Positions 1 through 7,894 of a stretch of 64,000 nucleotides of DNA are shown piece by piece. Each line of letters starts with the position of its first letter. The stretch's first letter is position 1. The translations under genes and the position numbers were made by a program. Where the stretch lies: assembly GCA_023393235.1 (NCBI GenBank), contig JAEWMH010000047.1, forward strand, positions 1-64,000, in the 5' to 3' direction. Below the pieces are notes generated by a model that saw only the letters and a list, made by a program, of their open reading frames with translations, was not told the origin of the DNA and did no database searches. This DNA is from Bacillota bacterium. GTDB lineage: Bacteria; Bacillota; Bacilli; Paenibacillales; NBRC-103111.

Positions 1-1615
1 GGCTCATACCAACCCCATCATCCTGTACCTCCAGAACCAGCATGTCATTTTCGACTCTTCCCCGAACGGCAACGGTCCCCTGCTCTGTCTCGGTTTCCAT
101 AATGCCGTGAATAATCGCATTTTCCACGATGGGTTGAAGAATGATTTTGGGAATGATGCAAGCCTGCAGCTCGCGGGAGACTTCAATCTCCAGCTGGACA
201 CTTTCCTTAAAACGCATGTTGTGAATACGGACATAAGCTTCAATATGCATAAGCTCGCTTTCCAGGGTTACTTGGTTGCGCCCATTGGATAGGCTTAACC
301 GATAGAACACGGCCAGTTCATCCACAATTTTGGAAATATCCCGAGCCCCTGATTCCATAGCCATGATATGAATGAGATTTAGGGTATTGTAGAGAAAATG
401 CGGATTGATTTGGGCTTGCAGAGCCTTCAATTCCTTATCCTTGACTTCTTTTCCGAGGGAATACGTCTCCTCCATAAGTTGAGATATATTCGTCACCATG
501 ATGTTGAAATTGCGGGTAAGCTCCCCGATCTCATCCTCGCTTTTTGGTGGAGGAGCAGGCTGGAATAGCCCCTGCTTCACTTTTCGAACATGGACCATCA
601 GCATGCGCAGCCTCCTTGTGCCCGAGGTCGCCACAAAATACGAAATTACCAGAGTGATAGGCACAACCAGCAAGAAGATGAAGACAATTCGATTGCGGGT
701 TTTATCACTGGATGCGAGAATATCACTGAAGGGAACGGCCAGCGCCACTTTCATGTCCGTGTTGGGTATAGCCAGCACACCGAACAGTACCCGTTTGTTT
801 TCAAGGGTCATATTTTCGTTCCATAGCCTGTCCAGACTGGTATCAACCCGCTCCTGTAAAAATGTAGCCAACTGTTTCCGGGAAAATGGCGTGTCGTCCG
901 ACGTGCTTATGATATCGATCCGGTCGTTGAACAATACCGCAAACGTATTCGGGGTAATAACGGCATGATTCAGCACGGAACGCATCGCATCGGATTTGAT
1001 TTGGGCCCGGACGATGCCGTCAAACTGGTTAATATTGTGGCTGCTGGGGATTTTGCGGATCACGGAAACACTTTGGTCTTCATCTGCTTCTTCTCCGTCG
1101 ATCGCTGCAGAGGGCAGCCATGCGACAGCGGAGTAGGAAGCGCTGAAGCCTCGAAACCAATCACTGGCCTCAATTCTCCCCATGTTGAGAAAATCAGGGC
1201 TGTCCGCAGCCTTTCCCAGCCCCTCTTTCATGTAGAGTTGTAGCGTGGCGATGTCTTCGTTGCTGCGGAATTGATTCAGCACCTTTGCTACCTTATTGGC
1301 GTCCGTCCCCCAGAGATTGACATCGTGGTAGATAGAAGCGTCAGCACTGACATTGGATTGTACCAGATCGTTAAATGCAACAAAATTCAGCACCTCCGCA
1401 ATCGACTGCGAACGGTATTCGATGTAGGATTTGGTCTCCTCCAGCATCTTGTGGGCAGAATACATCATCTGCTCCGTATTCTCCCGCTGGGTTAGGTTGA
1501 GATTGATGAACAGTAAAAAAACAAAGGGAATACTAATGACCAGCAGGTAGCTCAAAAATAGCTTGCTGCGTATACTCAGCTTGGATAAGCGCGGAATTTT
1601 TAGCCTTCTGTTCAT
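1..1615 (-). CDS. Sensor histidine kinase, YesM type (3' end cut off by window edge)
   Basis: Membrane sensor kinase that would phosphorylate the AraC-type response regulator encoded just upstream. The ATG at 1615 overlaps the regulator's stop codon as ATGA, so the two are translationally coupled. A first membrane segment lies near residues 15-35, then an extracytoplasmic sensing region of about 250 residues, a second membrane segment near 285-305, a HAMP-like linker, and the His_kinase block with INPHFLYNTLN, whose phospho-acceptor His is near residue 405. The HATPase domain begins (VENAIIHG, then DDGVGMS), but the last part and the stop codon lie outside the window. The ligand is unknown; in related Bacillota such pairs usually control sugar uptake genes. 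Confidence 0.93.
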   Translation of the reverse strand, partial: MNRRLKIPRLSKLSIRSKLFLSYLLVISIPFVFLLFINLNLTQRENTEQMMYSAHKMLEETKSYIEYRSQSIAEVLNFVAFNDLVQSNVSADASIYHDVNLWGTDANKVAKVLNQFRSNEDIATLQLYMKEGLGKAADSPDFLNMGRIEASDWFRGFSASYSAVAWLPSAAIDGEEADEDQSVSVIRKIPSSHNINQFDGIVRAQIKSDAMRSVLNHAVITPNTFAVLFNDRIDIISTSDDTPFSRKQLATFLQERVDTSLDRLWNENMTLENKRVLFGVLAIPNTDMKVALAVPFSDILASSDKTRNRIVFIFLLVVPITLVISYFVATSGTRRLRMLMVHVRKVKQGLFQPAPPPKSEDEIGELTRNFNIMVTNISQLMEETYSLGKEVKDKELKALQAQINPHFLYNTLNLIHIMAMESGARDISKIVDELAVFYRLSLSNGRNQVTLESELMHIEAYVRIHNMRFKESVQLEIEVSRELQACIIPKIILQPIVENAIIHGIMETETEQGTVAVRGRVENDMLVLEVQDDGVGMS

Positions 1616-3210
1616 TTGCCGACCCTTTCCCTGTACTCGGATGGTGTACATCCTGCACAGCGTTTGAAGAAGGTAGCAAAATAATTGGCATCGGCAAACC
1701 CCAGCCGAACGGCTACTTCAAAAAGCTTAAGCCTGCGGTCCCGAAGCAGCTCCTTTGCCTGCTCGTAACGGGTCGCGTTGATATACTCCTTAATGGTTTC
1801 GCCCCGCTGCTTCTTGAAATAGGAACAAAGGTAGGTCTCGCTTAGATTCACATGTTCGGCGATGGCCTTGATCGTGAATCCTTTTTCGTGAAAGTGCGCA
1901 TGGATATAGCGAATAATGTCTTTTAGCTTGCCCGGAACAGCCGAACCGGCTTCCGCTGCTTCCTCGAAAGGAGCAAGAAAGGTGGAGACATACGCCGCAA
2001 GCCGGGACAGGGAGGAGATAGCGTCGATTTCGCGCCAGATGTAGCGGCGTTCCGTATCCTCGGTTTGTTCTGTGAGACCTTTAGTAACTGCTGCGTCTAA
2101 AATAGCTAGAAGAATCTGAAAAAAAGTGTCCTTCACACGGGCGATATCCCGGTCACAGCAAACCAGCGCTTTTTCCGCATGCTTGTGAATGCGGACGTGG
2201 ACGCGTTCAAATTCCTCCCGGCGGAGCTCCTCACGCATGACGCGAATTTCTTCCCAATTCGTTTCAAAAACACCCCAGGAGAATTGCGGCTGGAAGAAAT
2301 AGGGGTGGGGGTCTTCACGGTAAAACTGCATGATGACCGCTTGAACTGCCAACTCGTAGGAATGGGGGATGTTGGAAATATGCTGTACCCCCCCTCCCAT
2401 CCCAAGATGCAGATCGATGCCCTCCCCCGCAATGCTCCGCAGTTGCCGGGTCAAGCGGTCAATCTTTTCCCGTTCCTTGCTGTAGCTGCCGTCATAGTCG
2501 CCAGGCAGGACGAACACCAGCCAATAAAGCGACTCAAAGCCAAAAATCCCTCCGGCCGACGTTTCCGTATCCAAAAGGTTAAGCTGCTGCAGCATACGTT
2601 CCTGGATGTTGCTGGTATCTTCCGGTAACAAGGATGCGTTCCAGAACAGCCAGGCTACACCCACGGTATAGGGTCCCTTTTTGGGCAGCAAGAATGTCTC
2701 GCGGCTTTGTAACGCTTCCTCAATATGAACCGACTGGGGAGCTTTAATGAGCTTGCGCACCATCTCCTGGCGCAAAAAAGGAAGGGTACGGTCGGCATTC
2801 TCCTGCAGCCGTTTTGTTTCCGTTTTTAGCAGTTCCTCCTCCCTGCACAAGATCAGAGCATCCTCAACTGCCTTGCTGACTTCTTCAATGACAACAGGTT
2901 TATCGATATAAGCCAATGCTTTTACATAAATGGCAGACTTTAAATATTCCTTATCCGAAAACCCGCTTAGGAAAATAATTTTCGAGCTGGGCTCCAATTT
3001 ACGGTATTCGCGGGCAAATTCAATCCCGTCCATTTTTGGCATCTTGATATCGCAAATTACGATTCCGGGCTTCCACACACTGGCGATGTCAAGGGCAGCC
3101 TGTCCGTTTTTCGCCGTCTCCACCTGGCGGATGCCCAGTTCTTCCCAAGGAACATAATTTTTCAAAAAATCACGAGTGCGCTGCTCATCATCCACAATCA
3201 ACACCTTCAT
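1612..3210 (-). CDS. Response regulator with AraC-type DNA-binding domain, YesN type
   Basis: Cytoplasmic transcription regulator of 532 residues. The N-terminal receiver domain has VDDE at residues 6-9, the phosphorylated Asp at about 54 in CDIKMP, and the conserved Lys at about 104 in IDKP. A middle region of about 280 residues without a recognised domain follows. The C-terminal 100 residues are a double helix-turn-helix AraC domain, including ETYLCSYFKKQRGE and ADANYFATFFKRCAG. It overlaps the kinase gene by four bases. It lies back to back with the siderophore importer, but nothing in the sequence links it to iron; sugar transport targets outside the window are more likely. Confidence 0.93.
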   Translation of the reverse strand: MKVLIVDDEQRTRDFLKNYVPWEELGIRQVETAKNGQAALDIASVWKPGIVICDIKMPKMDGIEFAREYRKLEPSSKIIFLSGFSDKEYLKSAIYVKALAYIDKPVVIEEVSKAVEDALILCREEELLKTETKRLQENADRTLPFLRQEMVRKLIKAPQSVHIEEALQSRETFLLPKKGPYTVGVAWLFWNASLLPEDTSNIQERMLQQLNLLDTETSAGGIFGFESLYWLVFVLPGDYDGSYSKEREKIDRLTRQLRSIAGEGIDLHLGMGGGVQHISNIPHSYELAVQAVIMQFYREDPHPYFFQPQFSWGVFETNWEEIRVMREELRREEFERVHVRIHKHAEKALVCCDRDIARVKDTFFQILLAILDAAVTKGLTEQTEDTERRYIWREIDAISSLSRLAAYVSTFLAPFEEAAEAGSAVPGKLKDIIRYIHAHFHEKGFTIKAIAEHVNLSETYLCSYFKKQRGETIKEYINATRYEQAKELLRDRRLKLFEVAVRLGFADANYFATFFKRCAGCTPSEYRERVGK

Positions 3211-3277
3211 ATAGCATGGCCCCTTAATGTTGAATTCACGGCAGGAGAAAATGAAAAGGCTTTCTTTTACTATAAGG

Positions 3278-3300
3278 AAAAAGTTCCCATACGGGAACCC
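3278..3300 (-). terminator. Short terminator-like hairpin in the leader of the response regulator gene
   Basis: On the minus strand GTTCCC and GGGAAC form a 6-bp stem with the loop GTAT, followed at once by five T residues. It sits 70-90 bases upstream of the response regulator start, so it would lie in that gene's leader and act as an attenuator. The stem is short, so function is uncertain. Confidence 0.4.
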
Positions 3301-3441
3301 TAATGATGAGCCTGATTATATAATGCCTTGGTGCTTTTCCTGCTTCCACCATAACCAACTGCTGCCTGAGAAGCAATTGATTATTTCCGGTTATTGATGG
3401 ACGATTTTCGTATCCACCGTTTATAATCTATTGATTTTCTA

Positions 3442-3470
3442 TTGATTTTCAGATTATTACAGGCTATACT
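3442..3470 (+). promoter_or_regulatory. Sigma-A promoter of the siderophore importer operon
   Basis: TTGATT at 3442-3447 and TATACT at 3465-3470 are separated by exactly 17 bp. Transcription would start near 3477, just before the Fur box. The direct repeat TATTGATTTTC occurs twice around the -35 region. Confidence 0.65.
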
Positions 3471-3487
3471 GCTAAAAGGGAATAAGT

Positions 3488-3508
3488 TGATATTGATTAT
3501 CATTATCA
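3488..3508 (+). promoter_or_regulatory. Fur box (two overlapping 7-1-7 sites)
   Basis: Two overlapping copies of the heptamer dyad TGATAAT-N-ATTATCA are present, offset by 6 bp: TGATATTGATTATCA at 3488-3502 and TGATTATCATTATCA at 3494-3508. Each has one mismatch to the consensus. The site lies just downstream of the predicted start point, so iron-loaded Fur would block transcription of the importer. Confidence 0.82.
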
Positions 3509-3546
3509 AAGTAGGAAAAATAGTTTTACATGCTAAGGAGGATATG

Positions 3547-4581
3547 ATGAAGAGATCTTATTTTTTGTATTTCGTTGCTTTGATGGCTTTAGTTATGCTG
3601 GCAGCTTGTTCTAGCACAAATGAGACTAACGGGCAGTCTGAGCCTAGCAGCAATACGACAACTACATCGGCTTCGGCAAGTCCTGCTGCTCCTGCGACGG
3701 TTCAAATCACTGATGCTCACGGGACAGTTACTGTTCCTGTGAATCCAAAGAATGTCGTTTCTTTGGATAGCAGAACTTTTGAAACCTTAGCCAGCTGGGG
3801 CGTGAAATTAGCGGCCGTTCCAAAGGATGTCATGCCTGCCAATTCGCCGTACATAAAAGATGAGTCAGTGAAAAATGTTGGAAACCACCGTGAACCCAAC
3901 CTTGAAATAATTGCTGCAGTACAACCTGATCTTGTCATTGTAGGTCAAAGATTTGGCGGCTTCTATGAGGATATAAAAAAAATAGTGCCCAATGCAGTTG
4001 TTATTGATCTCAATTTTGATGTTTCCGAGTCGGCTGCTGCACCGGGTAAAAACTTGATAAAGGGATTTAAGGATAACACCATTAGCTTGGGAAAAATATT
4101 TAATAAAAATTCGGAGGCCGAGAAATTGATAGCCGCTTTAGACAAGGCTATTGAAAACGCCAAATCTACCTACAATGGAACGGACAAGGTGATGAGCGTT
4201 ATCGTTTCTGGAGGAAATATCGGTTTTTCAGCACCGCATTCCGGACGTGTCTGGGGGCCATTGTATGAAATTTTCGGGTGGGCTCCTGCCTTGGAAGTGA
4301 GCGGCGCTACTTCAGATCACCAGGGTGATGAGGTTTCCGTCGAAGCTATTGCCCAAACCAATCCGGATTGGTTGTTCGTTCTGGATCGTGATGCTTCAAT
4401 AGCTTCAACAACCGGTGCCGTCCCTGCTCAGGATGTTATTACTCATTCGCCAGCCCTCAAAAAAATAACGGCTGTTACCAAAAACCAGATTGTTTACGCA
4501 CCTAATGACACTTACACCAATGAATCCATTGAAACCTTTATAGAATTGTTTGGAAATCTTGCAGATGCATTAGCTAAGTAG
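3547..4581 (+). CDS. yclQ: Ferric siderophore-binding lipoprotein (YclQ/FatB type)
   Basis: Extracellular lipoprotein that captures an iron-siderophore complex and passes it to the two permeases encoded downstream. The protein has about 344 residues. It starts with a lipoprotein signal peptide ending in LVMLAAC (lipid Cys near 21), followed by a Ser/Thr/Ala-rich linker and a two-lobed binding fold typical of the FepB/FatB family, with VVSLDSRTFETLASWGV near the start. ATG 3547 lies 6 bases after AAGGAG; the ATG directly before it is also possible. A longer upstream frame runs through the promoter and is not credible. It is first in a four-gene operon under a Fur box. The catecholate/petrobactin-type ligand is inferred only from similarity to YclQ. 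Confidence 0.88.
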   Translation: MKRSYFLYFVALMALVMLAACSSTNETNGQSEPSSNTTTTSASASPAAPATVQITDAHGTVTVPVNPKNVVSLDSRTFETLASWGVKLAAVPKDVMPANSPYIKDESVKNVGNHREPNLEIIAAVQPDLVIVGQRFGGFYEDIKKIVPNAVVIDLNFDVSESAAAPGKNLIKGFKDNTISLGKIFNKNSEAEKLIAALDKAIENAKSTYNGTDKVMSVIVSGGNIGFSAPHSGRVWGPLYEIFGWAPALEVSGATSDHQGDEVSVEAIAQTNPDWLFVLDRDASIASTTGAVPAQDVITHSPALKKITAVTKNQIVYAPNDTYTNESIETFIELFGNLADALAK

Positions 4582-4600
4582 ATTAAAGGAGTATAACGTA

Positions 4601-5626
4601 GTGTCAAAAAACTCTATACCAAACATGACCGGGGTTGAGTTTTCTCAACCCCGGCTTTATAAGCAAAATAGGGTCTGGACGAAGTCCTTCATATTCGCGA
4701 TTTTAATCGTGATGATTTTAGGCATTCTATCACTGCTTACTGGAGTTTATGACATACGCGGGCAAGAGGATGGAATGGAAATGTTCTTCATCACTCGCGT
4801 TCCAAGAACAGCTGCGCTCATGCTTACGGGGGCTGCAATGTCAATGGCAGGACTGGTCATGCAGTTGGTTACCCAGAACCGTTTAGTTGAGCCTACCACA
4901 ACGGGAACGATTGAATGGTCGGGTCTGGGGCTTCTTTCTGTTTATTTGTTATTTCCTGCCCCCTCCTTAGTTTTAAGAATGACAGGCGCCATCATTTTTT
5001 CTTTTGTTGGAACGATGATTTTTTTTGTGTTTTTAAGAAGAGTTAAACTCCGTTCGTCATTGATTGTCCCGATTATCGGGATGATGCTTGGCGCAGTCAT
5101 TTCTGCATTTTCCACTTTTGTTGGGCTTGTATTTCAAAAGAGTCAAAGCATTGAAAATTGGTTTGTTGGCTCCTTTGCACCAGTTCAGGCAGGAAGATAT
5201 GAATATTTATGGATCATTGTTATCGTTACTTTTCTTGTTTTTATTTATGCGAATAGATTGACTTTAGCTGGACTCGGGGAAGATGTTGCGGTAAGCCTTG
5301 GCGTTAATTACAATAGGATTGTTCTTTTTGGCACAGGTCTTATTTCCCTGGCAGTTGGAATTGTGGCGGCAGTTATTGGAAACCTGCCTTTTTTAGGGCT
5401 GATTGTCCCCAACATTGTGTCCATGTTTAGAGGCGATGATCTGAGGAGTAATTTGCCCTGGGTATGTTTACTGGGGATGGGCGCCATTACAGTTTGTGAT
5501 ATTATTTCTCGAACCATTATCATGCCTTTTGAAGTCCCTGTCTCATTAATACTTGGAACGGTAGGGTCAGTCGTATTCATTACGATTTTATTGAGACAAA
5601 GGAGGTCAAAGAGGAGGCTAAGATGA
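4601..5626 (+). CDS. yclN: Iron-siderophore ABC permease, first subunit (YclN type)
   Basis: Integral membrane subunit of the siderophore importer (FecCD family, 341 residues). It shows the family's run of about nine hydrophobic segments and the motifs RVPRTAALMLTGAAMSMAGLV and LPFLGLIVPN. It starts at GTG 4601, nine bases after AAGGAG. The next credible start codons lie inside the first membrane segment, so GTG is preferred although the first 30 residues are unusually long and polar. That N-terminal coding stretch contains a strong hairpin. The stop overlaps the next gene as ATGA. Confidence 0.9.
   Translation: MSKNSIPNMTGVEFSQPRLYKQNRVWTKSFIFAILIVMILGILSLLTGVYDIRGQEDGMEMFFITRVPRTAALMLTGAAMSMAGLVMQLVTQNRLVEPTTTGTIEWSGLGLLSVYLLFPAPSLVLRMTGAIIFSFVGTMIFFVFLRRVKLRSSLIVPIIGMMLGAVISAFSTFVGLVFQKSQSIENWFVGSFAPVQAGRYEYLWIIVIVTFLVFIYANRLTLAGLGEDVAVSLGVNYNRIVLFGTGLISLAVGIVAAVIGNLPFLGLIVPNIVSMFRGDDLRSNLPWVCLLGMGAITVCDIISRTIIMPFEVPVSLILGTVGSVVFITILLRQRRSKRRLR
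4629..4654 (+). repeat. Perfect 11-bp inverted repeat inside the start of the first permease gene
   Basis: CCGGGGTTGAG and CTCAACCCCGG form a perfect stem around a TTTT loop, only 28 bases into the reading frame. There is no following T-run, so it is not a plain terminator. Its place just after the binding-protein gene suggests RNA processing or partial attenuation to give more binding protein than permease. Confidence 0.75.
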
Positions 5627-6645
5627 GCGGAATAGTAAATAAAAAAAGATCCGCCGGACCCTTTCGCACCAGGAAGGAAGAAAAATACTATTGGTTTTTG
5701 CTGATTGCGTTAATTGCTTTGGGCATGCTATCTTCATATGGACTTTTAGTGTACAACAATCCAGTCCCTGTCACTTCTCCTTCCTTTGTCCCCGTTGTTA
5801 CAAGAAGGATGGTTGCTCTTGTTGCCATGCTGATTGCGGTTATTTGTCAGGCCTTATCGACCGTCGCTTTCCAAACGATTACGAATAACCGGATTATTAC
5901 TCCATCCTTATTGGGCTTTGAGGCGATTTATTCGACCATTCATACGAGCACCATCTTTTTCTTTGGTGCTGCCGCACTCGTAAATTTTAACGGAATTCAA
6001 TCATTTGCTCTTCAGGTTGCAGCGATGGTCTTGATGTGTTTAATCCTTTACGGTTGGCTGCTTTCCGGGAAGTACGGGAATTTACAGCTTATGCTATTGG
6101 TTGGAGTCATCCTTGGAACAGGACTGAGGTCTGTATCATCTTTTATGAGAAGACTGCTTGCACCTTCTGAATTTGATATTTTGCAAGCGAAATTATTTGC
6201 TTCCGTCAATCATGCCGATGCTGCTTATTTTCCTTTTGTCATTCCGGCTGTAATCATTGTAGCCATCCTTATTTTTGTGAATTCAAAGAAGCTGAATGTA
6301 TTATCACTTGGTAAGGATGTAGCGACTTCCCTGGGAGGCAATCCGCAAAAAAACGTCATTTATACACTTATTTTAGTTTCTATTTTGATGGCTATTTCAA
6401 CGGCTTTGGTTGGGCCTCTTACCTTCTTTGGATTTTTAGTGGCAACCTTGAGCTATCAAGCAGCGCCAACCTATGATCACAAATATGTTTTCCCAATGGC
6501 TCTTGCAATAGGGTTCTTGATCCTAACGGGCGCATACTTTTTTATGTATCATATATTCAATGCTCAAGGTGTAGTTTCCATTATTATCGAAATGTTTGGC
6601 GGAATAGCCTTTTTAATTGTGATTTTAAGGAAGGGTACGCTATGA
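5623..6645 (+). CDS. yclO: Iron-siderophore ABC permease, second subunit (YclO type)
   Basis: Second FecCD-family permease (340 residues) that pairs with the preceding one to form the membrane channel. A hydrophobic segment near residues 25-45 is followed by the motif FVPVVTRRMVALVAMLIAV, then by further membrane segments and the conserved GPLTFFGFLVATL stretch that contacts the ATPase. ATG 5623 overlaps the previous stop as ATGA, and its own stop overlaps the ATPase start the same way. Codon choice is rich in A and T, as in the whole block. Confidence 0.9.
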   Translation: MSGIVNKKRSAGPFRTRKEEKYYWFLLIALIALGMLSSYGLLVYNNPVPVTSPSFVPVVTRRMVALVAMLIAVICQALSTVAFQTITNNRIITPSLLGFEAIYSTIHTSTIFFFGAAALVNFNGIQSFALQVAAMVLMCLILYGWLLSGKYGNLQLMLLVGVILGTGLRSVSSFMRRLLAPSEFDILQAKLFASVNHADAAYFPFVIPAVIIVAILIFVNSKKLNVLSLGKDVATSLGGNPQKNVIYTLILVSILMAISTALVGPLTFFGFLVATLSYQAAPTYDHKYVFPMALAIGFLILTGAYFFMYHIFNAQGVVSIIIEMFGGIAFLIVILRKGTL

Positions 6646-7394
6646 TACAGATTGATAATGTGAGAAAGAAATATTCTGATGATGTAGAAATAGGACCTTT
6701 AAATATTAAAATACCAAAGGCTGGTCTGACCTCTTTGATTGGACCTAATGGTGCCGGCAAGTCTACGACACTATTGATGATAGGTAGACTTTTGCATTTG
6801 GATGCAGGCCAAATCCAAGTGGCAAATATGGATGTTTCTGGAACAAAATCTCAGGACTTAGCCAAAATTCTTACGATTTTGCGGCAAGAAAATCATTTTA
6901 TAACGAGGCTTACGGTCAGGCAGCTTGCAGGATTTGGGCGCTTTCCTTATTCAAAGGGAAGATTGACGACAGAGGATGAGGTTATTATTTCTAAATATAT
7001 CGATTTTTTGGACTTAACTGACCTGGAAAATAGATATTTAGATGAGCTTTCCGGCGGCCAAAGGCAAAGGGCTTATGTAGCAATGGTATTGTGCCAGGAG
7101 ACGGAATACGTACTTCTGGATGAACCTCTGAACAATCTTGATGTTGCCCGTTCTGTTCTAATGATGGAACACCTGAGACATGCTGCTAATGAATTTGGAA
7201 GGACCATTCTGGCTGTTATGCATGATATAAATTTTGCGGCCAAATATTCTGATCGAATTTGTGCTATGAAAAATGGACAAATTGCCGCCTTTGGACCAGT
7301 AGAAGAGGTTATGCAGCCTGAAATATTGACAGATATTTTTGAAACGAAAATAGAAATTATAGATGGTCCTTATGGGCCAATCGCAGTTTATTAG
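6642..7394 (+). CDS. yclP: Iron-siderophore ABC transporter ATPase (YclP type)
   Basis: Cytoplasmic ATPase (250 residues) that powers the siderophore importer. Walker A is GPNGAGKST at residues 34-42, the signature is LSGGQRQR near 136, Walker B is VLLDEPLNNLD near 157, and the switch His is in AVMHD. ATG 6642 overlaps the permease stop. It is the last gene of the operon; a hairpin terminator follows at 7438. Confidence 0.92.
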   Translation: MIQIDNVRKKYSDDVEIGPLNIKIPKAGLTSLIGPNGAGKSTTLLMIGRLLHLDAGQIQVANMDVSGTKSQDLAKILTILRQENHFITRLTVRQLAGFGRFPYSKGRLTTEDEVIISKYIDFLDLTDLENRYLDELSGGQRQRAYVAMVLCQETEYVLLDEPLNNLDVARSVLMMEHLRHAANEFGRTILAVMHDINFAAKYSDRICAMKNGQIAAFGPVEEVMQPEILTDIFETKIEIIDGPYGPIAVY

Positions 7395-7437
7395 GTTCGG
7401 GCATTCGGTTTTTAATCAGTGCCTTATGCCAGGCCAG

Positions 7438-7470
7438 AGACTTCATTCTAAGCGAATGGAGTCTTTTTAT
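7438..7470 (+). terminator. Terminator of the siderophore importer operon
   Basis: AGACTTCATTC pairs with GAATGGAGTCT (11 bp, one G-U pair) around a 5-base loop, followed by TTTTTAT. Confidence 0.8.
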
Positions 7471-7488
7471 CTTTATCTGATTAATTAA

Positions 7489-7686
7489 TGTTCAATTACA
7501 TACCGATCTCCCGCGGCAAATGAAAGCTACAATGCCTATAGCAATCATATACACGGTCCGGTGAAGGATGCCATATTTGCACGGGATACCGACAGAACCC
7601 AAAGCCCGGCCATGATAAGTAGGTTGGAAGGAATGAGCATTGTGAGCAAAGAGTTGCAGGTTTTCGAAAGCTTTTTAAGTAGTTAA
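7489..7686 (+). pseudogene. Coding remnant of unknown origin
   Basis: A reading frame without a start codon is open from 7489 to the TAA at 7684-7686. Its about 65 residues look protein-like rather than random (HGPVKDAIFARDTDR, then ISRLEGMSIVSKELQVF). I do not recognise the family. It is probably the 3' end of a deleted gene left between the siderophore operon and the pectinolytic region. No ribosome binding site is seen. Confidence 0.35.
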
Positions 7687-7719
7687 CGGTTTTTTGCACA
7701 AATATCCCGGAATTTTACA

Positions 7720-7728
7720 TGGGATAAT
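7720..7728 (+). promoter_or_regulatory. Possible extended -10 promoter for the giant CE12-PL11 gene
   Basis: TGGGATAAT carries a TG dinucleotide one base before a -10-like GATAAT. No good -35 is present at 16-18 bp, so it would need an activator. It lies about 165 bases before the gene start. Confidence 0.3.
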
Positions 7729-7777
7729 ATGGAATATAAAGGTAGTCTAATGGTAATGAAATAAGACAAGGCATTTT

Positions 7778-7790
7778 AAGGAGGTGATCC
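7778..7790 (+). promoter_or_regulatory. Perfect 13-base match to the complement of the 16S rRNA 3' end, without a nearby start
   Basis: AAGGAGGTGATCC is the full-length Shine-Dalgarno sequence. No ATG, GTG or TTG lies at the normal 5-10 base distance; the first GTG is about 15 bases away and opens only a 15-codon frame (7806-7853). The main gene start is more than 100 bases downstream and has its own GGAAGCGAGG site. It may be a leader-peptide site or a ribosome standby site. Confidence 0.4.
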
Positions 7791-7894
7791 AACCAACTCA
7801 TTAGTCCGTGCGAAAGACATCGTGTGCTTGTACTTCAGGCAGTCTCATGCATTGACAGTCATTCCACTCTAAAAAAGGAAGCGAGGATGGCATA

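Noticed and set aside
7496..7699. Minus-strand 67-codon frame
   Set aside because: The plus-strand frame here is more protein-like; this one is rich in Cys, Ser and Tyr without a ribosome site.
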